Source: Polaribacter reichenbachii (GTDB lineage Bacteria > Bacteroidota > Bacteroidia > Flavobacteriales > Flavobacteriaceae). Taken from it: 64,000 nt of DNA. The stretch spans positions 620,001 through 684,000 of the forward strand of contig NZ_CP019419.1 of NCBI RefSeq assembly GCF_001975665.1. The letters run 5' to 3'. Shown one piece after another: positions 18,450 through 25,624 of this stretch (the first letter of the stretch is position 1; each line of letters opens with the position of its first letter). The notes under the pieces were generated by a model. It had not been told where the DNA came from, made no database searches, and saw only the letters and a program-made list of their open reading frames with translations. A program made the translations under genes and the position numbers.

Positions 18450-19816
18450 TGTCTTTTCTTAAAAAATATCAGCATATTATATTGATTGCTATCAGTATTG
18501 TCCTGTATTTTTTCTTTGCCTATTTTTTAGAAAGAACTCAATTTAATATTTTAGTTCTCTTGTGGTTTTCTCTCTTCGGATGTTTTTATCTGTTGATGAA
18601 AACCAACAAAATATCATTTTCTAATTTAGTTGGTATTTCAATTATTTTTAGGTTGATATTCTTGTTTGCAATCCCGAATTTATCACAAGATTTTTACAGG
18701 TTTATTTGGGATGGAAGAATGATTTTAGAAGGATTAAATCCGTATTTATCATTACCAGAAACCTTTATTCAACAAAACAATTATCCAATTGCAGAAGCTG
18801 CTGAATTGTATTCTGGAATGGGCGAATTAAATGGTAGTCATTATACCAATTATCCACCTTTAAATCAGCTTTGTTTTTTAATTGCAGCCATTTTTTCTAG
18901 CAAAAGTATTTTTGGATCTGTTATCGTTTTAAGAGTATTAATTATTCTTGCTGATCTAGGGATTTTATATTTTGGTAAAAAGCTATTAGAAAAGATAAAC
19001 CTACCTATAAAAAATATTTTTTGGTATGTTTTAAACCCTTTCATCATTATAGAAATGACAGGGAATTTACATTTTGAACCAGTAATGTTATTCTTCTTTA
19101 TTTTTGGAATGTATCAAATACATCAACAAAAATGGATTTGGGCTGCAATACTAATTGGTTGCTCTATTTCTGTAAAATTAATTCCATTATTGTTTTTACC
19201 TCTATTTTTTCAGTGGTTTGTGAATCAAAAAAAGACCTCACAGGTTTCTAAAACCTGTGAGGTCTTGAAATTATTAGGTTTTTATCTAATTATTATATTG
19301 ACAGTTATCATTTTATTCCTTCCTTTTTTATCATCAGAATTACTATCCAATTACTCCAAGTCTGTAGGTTTATGGTTTGGTAAATTTGAATTTAATGCCA
19401 GCTTTTATTACATTTTTAGAGAAATTGGCTACCTATTTAGAGGTTATAACGAAATTGCAATTATTGGTAAAATCACACCAATTCTAACCATTCTATTTTT
19501 ACTTTTCCTAACATTTTTCAGAAAAAACAGCGACATAAAACAGTTATTTACAGTAATGTTATTTAGCTTGTGTTTTTATTATTTTACTTCAACAACAGTT
19601 CATCCTTGGTATTTAGCTACGCCAATTATTTTATCCGTTTTTACGAAATATAAATTCTCTGTGGTTTGGAGTTTATTTATCATTTTAAGTTACCAAGCAT
19701 ATGCAAATAATCCTTGGCAAGAAAATTTGTGGTTTGTAGCACTTGAGTATATTATCGTTTTATCATATTTATTTTATGAAATAGTGAATAAAACCTCGAA
19801 AAAAAATTACATTTAA
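18449..19816 (+). CDS. Polytopic mannosyltransferase-like protein (GT-C type)
   Basis: A 455-residue protein with about ten membrane helices and a DFYRFIWDGR motif in an early periplasmic loop, typical of GT-C polyprenyl-phosphate-sugar-dependent transferases (GT87/PIG-M-like). The start is GTG, whose first base is also the last base of the preceding TAG stop, so coupling is likely. Bases 19232-19266 form a perfect palindrome encoding the loop residues KTSQVSKTCEVL without breaking the frame. It is the last gene of the run that starts at 12708. With the DPM1-like enzyme two genes upstream, it probably uses a lipid-linked sugar to glycosylate a lipid or protein on the periplasmic face. Acceptor unknown. 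Confidence 0.82.
   Translation: MSFLKKYQHIILIAISIVLYFFFAYFLERTQFNILVLLWFSLFGCFYLLMKTNKISFSNLVGISIIFRLIFLFAIPNLSQDFYRFIWDGRMILEGLNPYLSLPETFIQQNNYPIAEAAELYSGMGELNGSHYTNYPPLNQLCFLIAAIFSSKSIFGSVIVLRVLIILADLGILYFGKKLLEKINLPIKNIFWYVLNPFIIIEMTGNLHFEPVMLFFFIFGMYQIHQQKWIWAAILIGCSISVKLIPLLFLPLFFQWFVNQKKTSQVSKTCEVLKLLGFYLIIILTVIILFLPFLSSELLSNYSKSVGLWFGKFEFNASFYYIFREIGYLFRGYNEIAIIGKITPILTILFLLFLTFFRKNSDIKQLFTVMLFSLCFYYFTSTTVHPWYLATPIILSVFTKYKFSVVWSLFIILSYQAYANNPWQENLWFVALEYIIVLSYLFYEIVNKTSKKNYI
19232..19266. repeat. Perfect 16-base-arm palindrome inserted in frame inside the mannosyltransferase gene
   Basis: AAGACCTCACAGGTTT (19232-19247) is followed by CTA and then its exact reverse complement (19251-19266). 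Position 19232 is the first base of codon 262, and the palindrome is read in frame without a stop. The base composition differs from the surrounding AT-rich sequence. I recall mobile-looking palindromes of the form GACCTCACAGGT in other Bacteroidetes genomes, but could not check it here. Confidence 0.8.
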
Positions 19817-19874
19817 TATTTTTTTAAAATGTGGGTGAACAATAATTTTATATATTAGTGGCTAAGTTTATTTT

Positions 19875-20888
19875 ATGAAAAAACTAACCATAAAAGATAT
19901 TGCCAAAGAATTCAATGTTTCTATTTCTACAGTATCTAAAGCATTGAACGACAGCTATGAAATTAGCGAAGGCACCAAAGCGAAAATACAGAAGTACGCT
20001 AAAGAAAACAATTACAAACCTAACTTTAATGCGTTAAGTTTAAAAAATAGAAGTACAAAAACAATTGGTGTAATTATACCAACTATGTTAAACTATTTCT
20101 TTGCCCAAGTTTTTAAAGGTATAGAAAAAACAGCATTAGAAAACGGCTACAAAGTAATAACGTGTATTTCTAACCAATCTTTTGATAAAGAAGTAGAAAT
20201 TATAGAAATGCTTTCTAACGGAAGTATAGATGGTTTTTTATTATCTATGGCAAAAGAAACTGAAATTAAAAACGACTTTAATCACTTTAAAGAATCTATT
20301 GAAAACGGAACTCCGATTGTTATGTTTGATAGAGTAGCGCAATCGATTTCTTGCGATAAAATTATTACAGACGATTTTAATTCTGCTACAACTACTGTTG
20401 AGTTTTTATACAAAAAAGGACACAAGAGAATTGCTTTTATTTCTACAATGAGCGATTATAAAATTGGTAAACAACGTTTTCTAGGTTACAAAAAAGGTCT
20501 AGAAAAAATGGGACTTCCTTTTGATGAAAGTTTAGTGCTAAATATTAATGAAAGAGATTATAAAAAATACGGTAAAGAAGTTAAACCATTTATAAAATCT
20601 ATAGATTTAGATGCGGTTATGACAACAGGAGAATCTGTTGCAGTTTCTACTATGAAAGCGCTAAGAAAAAGCGGAAAAAAGATACCTAAAGATGTTGCTG
20701 TTATTGCTTTTTCTAACGGAATTTTATCAAGACACTCAAGCCCAAAAATGACAACGATAAGTCAGCATGGAGAACAAATGGGCTCTAAAGCTACACAGAT
20801 TTTAATAGATAAATTAAAAAATAAAAATACTGATGTAGTAACAGAAGTGATTACAACAGATATAGTAATTAGAGATTCTACAAGATAA
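19875..20888 (+). CDS. LacI-family transcriptional regulator
   Basis: A 337-residue regulator. The N-terminal helix-turn-helix TIKDIAKEFNVSISTVSKALN (about residues 4-24) and hinge are typical LacI, followed by a periplasmic-binding-protein-like sensor domain with the TKTIGVIIP start. Effector residues cannot be assigned by eye. The stop is one base from the start of the HAD phosphatase gene, so the two are cotranscribed and the regulator probably controls a sugar or sugar-phosphate function. No sugar transporter or hydrolase is adjacent. The 58-base gap upstream contains TAnnTTTA-like sequences but no full promoter motif I trust. Confidence 0.93.
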   Translation: MKKLTIKDIAKEFNVSISTVSKALNDSYEISEGTKAKIQKYAKENNYKPNFNALSLKNRSTKTIGVIIPTMLNYFFAQVFKGIEKTALENGYKVITCISNQSFDKEVEIIEMLSNGSIDGFLLSMAKETEIKNDFNHFKESIENGTPIVMFDRVAQSISCDKIITDDFNSATTTVEFLYKKGHKRIAFISTMSDYKIGKQRFLGYKKGLEKMGLPFDESLVLNINERDYKKYGKEVKPFIKSIDLDAVMTTGESVAVSTMKALRKSGKKIPKDVAVIAFSNGILSRHSSPKMTTISQHGEQMGSKATQILIDKLKNKNTDVVTEVITTDIVIRDSTR

Positions 20889-20889
20889 A

Positions 20890-21696
20890 ATGATAGACTT
20901 TTCGAAAGTAAAATTAGTAGTTTCTGATATGGATGGAACACTACTAAACTCACAAGGCAAAGTAAGTCCACTTTTTTTTGAGCTTTTTACAAAACTACAG
21001 CAAAAGAACATTCGTTTTTGTGCTGCCAGCGGAAGGCAATACAATAGTATTGTAAATAAATTGGCAGTAATTAGAGATGATATTCATGTAATTGCAGAAA
21101 ATGGTGGAGTTGCTAAAAAAGGAAATGAAGTTTTGCTTTTTAATTTCTTAAAACCAGAAAAAGTGATGCATCTTGTGCCTGTTTTAAGAGAAATTGATCG
21201 TTCTAATATGGTTTTATGTTGCGATGATTTTGCTTTTATAGAAAGTAAAGACGAACGTTTTATCAACCTTTTTCAAGAATATTACAACAGCTATCAACAA
21301 GTTGACGATTTAATGGAAATTGCAAAAAGTAAAGATGTATTTAAGATTGCAGTTTATCATTTCGATTCATCAGAAGATTATATTTATCCAGCTATTAAAC
21401 ATTTAAAAGACGAAGTTTTATTAAAAGTTTCTGGTAAAAACTGGCTAGATATTTCTGATGAAAAAGCCAATAAAGGCAATGCTTTAAGACAAGTTCAACA
21501 ACTATTAAACGTTACCAAAGAAGAAACGATGGTTTTTGGTGATTACCATAATGATATAGAAATGATGCAAGAAGCAGACTTTAGTTTTGCAATGGAAAAT
21601 GCACATAAAGATATTAAAGAATTAGCCAAATACGCTACAAAAAGTAATGACAATTACGGAGTTGAGCGCATTTTAGAACAGTTGGTAAACTCTTAG
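20890..21696 (+). CDS. HAD-superfamily Cof-type phosphatase
   Basis: A 268-residue cytosolic HAD hydrolase of the Cof/IIB cap type. Motif I is DMDGT (residues 13-17, with the nucleophile Asp13 and acid/base Asp15), motif II is AASGR, a Lys near residue 195 is motif III, and motif IV is GDYHND. Such enzymes dephosphorylate sugar phosphates, FMN or PLP, and are often promiscuous. It lies one base after the LacI-type regulator, which suggests control of a sugar-phosphate pool. Substrate cannot be determined from sequence. Confidence 0.93.
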   Translation: MIDFSKVKLVVSDMDGTLLNSQGKVSPLFFELFTKLQQKNIRFCAASGRQYNSIVNKLAVIRDDIHVIAENGGVAKKGNEVLLFNFLKPEKVMHLVPVLREIDRSNMVLCCDDFAFIESKDERFINLFQEYYNSYQQVDDLMEIAKSKDVFKIAVYHFDSSEDYIYPAIKHLKDEVLLKVSGKNWLDISDEKANKGNALRQVQQLLNVTKEETMVFGDYHNDIEMMQEADFSFAMENAHKDIKELAKYATKSNDNYGVERILEQLVNS

Positions 21697-21768
21697 AGTT
21701 ACACTAAGTTTTACAATTTTTTTTTCATTTTATTTGGATGAAGTACTTTAGGAAAACTATCTAGAAAA

Positions 21769-22191
21769 TTAAACTCCAAAAGCAGTTAAAACCAATTTTC
21801 TAAAACCTCCATAATTTCTATGTTCACATAAATAAATTCCTTGCCAAGTACCCAAATTTAATCTCCCATTGGTTATCGGAATTTCTACAGAACTACCCAA
21901 TAAAGATGCTTTTAAATGTGCAGGCATATCATCAGAACCTTCGTAAGTATGAATATAATAAGGCGCATTTTCTGGAACCATTTTATTAAAATGACTTTCA
22001 AAGTCTACACGAACAGTTGGGTCTGCATCTTCGTTAATGGTTAAACTAGCAGAAGTGTGTTTTATAAACACTTTTAAAATTCCTTTTTGAATTGATTTAA
22101 CTTCAGGAAATTCTCTTAAAACAATGGCTGTAATTAAATGAAAACCTCTTTTACAAGGTTGTAATTGTATTTCTTTTTGTTCAAAAATCAT
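21769..22191 (-). CDS. YjbQ/UPF0047-family protein
   Basis: A 140-residue protein of the YjbQ family, annotated as secondary thiamine-phosphate synthase because the Escherichia coli member complements thiE loss. Conserved elements: FIKHTSASLTINEDADPTVR, the GSDDMPAH motif, and LGTWQGIYLCEHR. It closes a tight three-gene minus-strand operon with a nitrilase and a DUF2797 protein (gaps of 2-3 bases). The physiological reaction of the family is not settled. Confidence 0.93.
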   Translation of the reverse strand: MIFEQKEIQLQPCKRGFHLITAIVLREFPEVKSIQKGILKVFIKHTSASLTINEDADPTVRVDFESHFNKMVPENAPYYIHTYEGSDDMPAHLKASLLGSSVEIPITNGRLNLGTWQGIYLCEHRNYGGFRKLVLTAFGV

Positions 22192-22193
22192 AA

Positions 22194-23147
22194 TTAATCA
22201 TCAAAAGAAACCGTACTTTGTCTTTCTCTATTTACGTGTAATTTAGTTACATCTGGTCTAGAATAATGCCCAACAGCATCAAAGTTTTGTCGTTCTTCTA
22301 AAACACGATTAAAATCTAACGTTTCTATTATTAAACCTTCTTTATGTAAAACTGGTTCAATTAACCATTCTCCATTTGGTGATGCAATACATGAACCTCC
22401 ATTTGCCAAAACATCAGGTGCATCTTTTATAATTTTATCATAATGTGGTAAATCTTCAGCAAAATCTGATTTTTCCATTAAACTAGAAACAGAAATCACA
22501 AAAGAACGAGATTCTCTGGCTATAAAACGTGTAATGTCTTTTGTATTATGGTCAGATCCAGGCCAAACAGCAATATGTAAATCTTCACCTAAACCATACA
22601 AAGCAGTTCTTGGTAGTGGCATCCAATTTTCCCAACAATTTAAGCCACCAACTGTAAATTCTTTTAGAGGGTGAACTTGTAAACCATTTCCATCTCCAGG
22701 AGCCCAAGTTAAACGTTCATCATAAGTAGGTTGTAATTTACGATGTACAGATTTTATTTCTCCTCCTTGATTTATATACACTAAACTTGCATAAATACTA
22801 TGTCCTCCTCTATTTTGAGCACGTTCCATAATGCCTAAGTAGATGGAAATATTGTGTTCTTTTGCCAATTTACAAACAGAATCTAATTCACCTTTTTCTA
22901 TAGTAATCGAATTACAAACATAATGAGCGTGGATTTCTTTATTTACTTTTAAATCCCATTTTGCACCATCAGTTAAAGCTAACCAAAAAGGATAACCAGG
23001 TAATAAAGCTTCACCAAAAACAATGAGTTCACAATTTTCTTTTGAAGCATCTAAAATTGAATTTTCAATTTTTTTGATTGTCTTTTCTTTGTCTAACCAA
23101 ACTGGTGAAATTTGTGCTAGGGCTACTTTTAATAGGTTGTTTTTCAT
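22194..23147 (-). CDS. Carbon-nitrogen hydrolase, nitrilase-like
   Basis: A 317-residue C-N hydrolase. The catalytic triad is visible: Glu46 (in VFGEALLPG), Lys137 (in HRKLQPT) and Cys171 (in LNCWENWMPL). The CWENW form with the YPFW motif near residue 52 is characteristic of true nitrilases more than amidases. Such enzymes convert a nitrile to an acid and ammonia, or cleave amides. It lies 2 bases before the YjbQ gene and 3 bases after the DUF2797 gene. The substrate is unknown. Confidence 0.9.
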   Translation of the reverse strand: MKNNLLKVALAQISPVWLDKEKTIKKIENSILDASKENCELIVFGEALLPGYPFWLALTDGAKWDLKVNKEIHAHYVCNSITIEKGELDSVCKLAKEHNISIYLGIMERAQNRGGHSIYASLVYINQGGEIKSVHRKLQPTYDERLTWAPGDGNGLQVHPLKEFTVGGLNCWENWMPLPRTALYGLGEDLHIAVWPGSDHNTKDITRFIARESRSFVISVSSLMEKSDFAEDLPHYDKIIKDAPDVLANGGSCIASPNGEWLIEPVLHKEGLIIETLDFNRVLEERQNFDAVGHYSRPDVTKLHVNRERQSTVSFDD

Positions 23148-23150
23148 CTT

Positions 23151-23942
23151 TTATAATTCTATAGAAACCACCAAACCTTCATTAGCTCTTACATTAAAAA
23201 CAGTTTCGTCATCAAAAATTAAATACTGCCCTTTTATTCCTACTAATTTTCCTGTATAGTTTGGCGTTTTTATCAAATTTAAACTTTTAGGTTTGGTTGG
23301 ATATTTTACAACAGGAAAATTAATATTCGTTTCAGAATTATTTTCTATGAAGTATTCTTTAGCTTCTTCTGGTATGTAAGCTTTTAACTTATCTCTCCAC
23401 TCAACTAAATTTTCATCTTCAATATCGTTCTTTAGCATTTTACGCCAATTTGTTTTATCAGCAACATGTTCTTTTAAAGCAACTTCTGTAATTCCTGCTA
23501 AATATCTATTGGGTACTTCTACAATCTCAATAGCTTCATGTGCTCCTTGATCTATCCATCTTGTGGGTACTTGTTGCTTTCTTGTAACACCAACTTTTAC
23601 GTTGCTAGAATTTGCCAGATATACAATATGTGGTTGTAATTGCACCGATTTTTCGTACACCAAATCTCTATCTTCAATATCTAAATGTGCTTTACTTAAT
23701 TCTGGTCTCATAATCCAATCACCAGCATTTGGAGCATCAAAAAAACAAGATTTACAAAAACCTTGTCTGTAAATTTTCTTTTCTAAATGACAGTTTAAAC
23801 ACTCATAAGTAACAAATGAAAGTTTTATTTCTTTGTTTAACAACTGATTCATATTTAAAAAATCAGTTTTCATATCTAAATAATACTGAATTTCAGTAGA
23901 ATTTTCAGTTTTCATTTTTTTTAAGACTCCTTGATATTGCAT
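23151..23942 (-). CDS. DUF2797-family zinc-cysteine protein
   Basis: A 263-residue protein matching DUF2797. It has two CxxC pairs (CLNC near residue 49 and CKSC near 63) likely to bind zinc, a conserved FDAPNAGDWIMRPELSKAH segment, and the VGVTRKQQVPTRWIDQGA motif, which resembles GIY-YIG-type cores. No function is established. It is the first gene of an operon with nitrilase and YjbQ. It diverges from the GH3-like gene across a 58-base gap. Confidence 0.88.
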   Translation of the reverse strand: MQYQGVLKKMKTENSTEIQYYLDMKTDFLNMNQLLNKEIKLSFVTYECLNCHLEKKIYRQGFCKSCFFDAPNAGDWIMRPELSKAHLDIEDRDLVYEKSVQLQPHIVYLANSSNVKVGVTRKQQVPTRWIDQGAHEAIEIVEVPNRYLAGITEVALKEHVADKTNWRKMLKNDIEDENLVEWRDKLKAYIPEEAKEYFIENNSETNINFPVVKYPTKPKSLNLIKTPNYTGKLVGIKGQYLIFDDETVFNVRANEGLVVSIEL

Positions 23943-24000
23943 AACAAAATTTAGTATTTTTAGCTTCTCACAAAATTACGTAAAAATTCGAACTTAATTT

Positions 24001-25509
24001 ATGGCTTACCCCATTGTAAATTCTATAATTTCTTGGTTTTTAAAAAAACGTATTCATCAAATTGAATTGTTTTTAAAATATCCTAATGATGTGCAAAATG
24101 AGCTACTTTTAAAATTAGTTGCTACTGCAAAAAGAACTGAATTTGGTAAAATACACCAGTTTTCATCCATCAAAAATTATAATGATTTTATAAAAAACGT
24201 ACCTATTCAGAAATACGAAACTATAGAACCTTTAATTGAGAGATGTAGGCAAGGTGAGCAAAATTTATTTTGGCCAACGTATATAAAATGGTTTGCAAAA
24301 TCTAGTGGAACTACAAATGCAAAAAGTAAATTTATACCTGTAAGTGAAGAAGCTTTAGAATATTGCCATATGAAAGCTGGTAAAGATATGTTGTGTTTAT
24401 ACATTAACAATAACGAAGAAACGCAACTCTTTACGGGTAAAGGTTTAAAATTGGGTGGTAGTTCTGAGATTTACAAAGACAACAATTCTTATTTTGGAGA
24501 TTTGTCTGCAATTATTACCGAAAACCTACCTTTTTGGGCAGATTACAGTTCTGCTCCAAGTCAAGAAGTGGCTTTAATGGCTGAATGGGAAACCAAAATG
24601 GATGCTATTATAGAAGAAACCATAAACGAAGATATTACTAGTTTAGTTGGTGTACCAAGTTGGATGTTAGTGCTCTTAAACAATGTTTTAGAAAGAACAG
24701 GTAAAGATAATATTTTAGAGGTTTGGCCAAATTTAGAAGTATATTTTCATGGAGGCGTAAACTTTAATCCGTATTTAGAACAGTATAAAAAATTGATTCC
24801 GAAAAAGGATTTTAAATATTACGAAACTTACAATGCTTCTGAAGGATTTTTTGCGATTCAAGACAGAAATGATTCTAAAGATTTATTGTTGATGTTAGAT
24901 TACGGAATTTTCTATGAATTTATACCTATGTCTCAATATAAAGGAGAGAACTCTGAAACGATACCAATTTCTGAAGTAAAAAAAGATATTGATTATGCTT
25001 TAATTATTACAACCAATAGTGGTTTATGGCGGTATTTAATTGGTGATACCATTCGTTTTACTTCTTTAGACCCTTATCGAATTAAAATTACAGGACGTAC
25101 AAGGCATTATATTAATGTTTTTGGTGAAGAGCTTAATATTGAAAACGTAGAAGATGCTTTAAAATTAGCTTGCCAAAAAACAAATGCCATTATTACTGAT
25201 TATACTGTAGGTCCTATTTTTATGAAAGATAAAAAAAGTGGTGGGCATGAATGGATTATTGAGTTTAATGAGCATCCTGAAAATATGAATTACTTTACTG
25301 AAATGCTAGACAATGCTTTAAAATCTATTAATTCTGATTACGAGGCAAAACGTTATAATTCAATGACCTTAGCAATGCCAAAAATTCACGTAGCTAAAGA
25401 AGGTTTGTTTTATGAATGGCTAAAGAAAAAAGACAAATTAGGTGGGCAGCATAAAGTACCAAGATTATCTAACCAAAGAGATTTTGTAGAAGAGTTATTG
25501 AAACTTTAA
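24001..25509 (+). CDS. GH3-family acyl-adenylate-forming protein
   Basis: A 502-residue protein of the GH3 family, named from the plant auxin-responsive amido synthetases. Adenylation motifs are visible: SSGTTNAKSKFIP (ATP loop, about residue 101), YNASEGFF (about 279) and RYLIGDTIRF (about 344). Bacterial members are widespread in Bacteroidetes but their acid and amine substrates are not known. The start ATG fits; the 58-base gap with the divergent DUF2797 gene holds no perfect TAnnTTTG on the plus strand. It is probably a single-gene transcript. Confidence 0.92.
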   Translation: MAYPIVNSIISWFLKKRIHQIELFLKYPNDVQNELLLKLVATAKRTEFGKIHQFSSIKNYNDFIKNVPIQKYETIEPLIERCRQGEQNLFWPTYIKWFAKSSGTTNAKSKFIPVSEEALEYCHMKAGKDMLCLYINNNEETQLFTGKGLKLGGSSEIYKDNNSYFGDLSAIITENLPFWADYSSAPSQEVALMAEWETKMDAIIEETINEDITSLVGVPSWMLVLLNNVLERTGKDNILEVWPNLEVYFHGGVNFNPYLEQYKKLIPKKDFKYYETYNASEGFFAIQDRNDSKDLLLMLDYGIFYEFIPMSQYKGENSETIPISEVKKDIDYALIITTNSGLWRYLIGDTIRFTSLDPYRIKITGRTRHYINVFGEELNIENVEDALKLACQKTNAIITDYTVGPIFMKDKKSGGHEWIIEFNEHPENMNYFTEMLDNALKSINSDYEAKRYNSMTLAMPKIHVAKEGLFYEWLKKKDKLGGQHKVPRLSNQRDFVEELLKL

Positions 25510-25555
25510 CTAACTCAAACTTCTCTTTTACCCAATAAAATAGCTCACTTACTCA

Positions 25556-25575
25556 ATACTAGTTTTAACTAGTAT
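25556..25575. promoter_or_regulatory. 20-base perfect palindrome upstream of the DUF4139 gene
   Basis: ATACTAGTT, TT, AACTAGTAT: 9-base arms with a 2-base centre, 50 bases before the next ATG. The lack of a T-run after it argues against a terminator on the plus strand. It could be an operator for a dimeric regulator. Nothing identifies the regulator. Confidence 0.45.
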
Positions 25576-25624
25576 ATTAAAAATATATTTTTGATGTAGA
25601 AACCATCCATCAAATATATATGTT

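Noticed and set aside
21697..21768. Short inverted repeat AACTC/GAGTT after the HAD gene as a terminator
   Set aside because: The five-base arms are too short and the T-run is displaced from the stem; termination between these convergent genes is not resolved.
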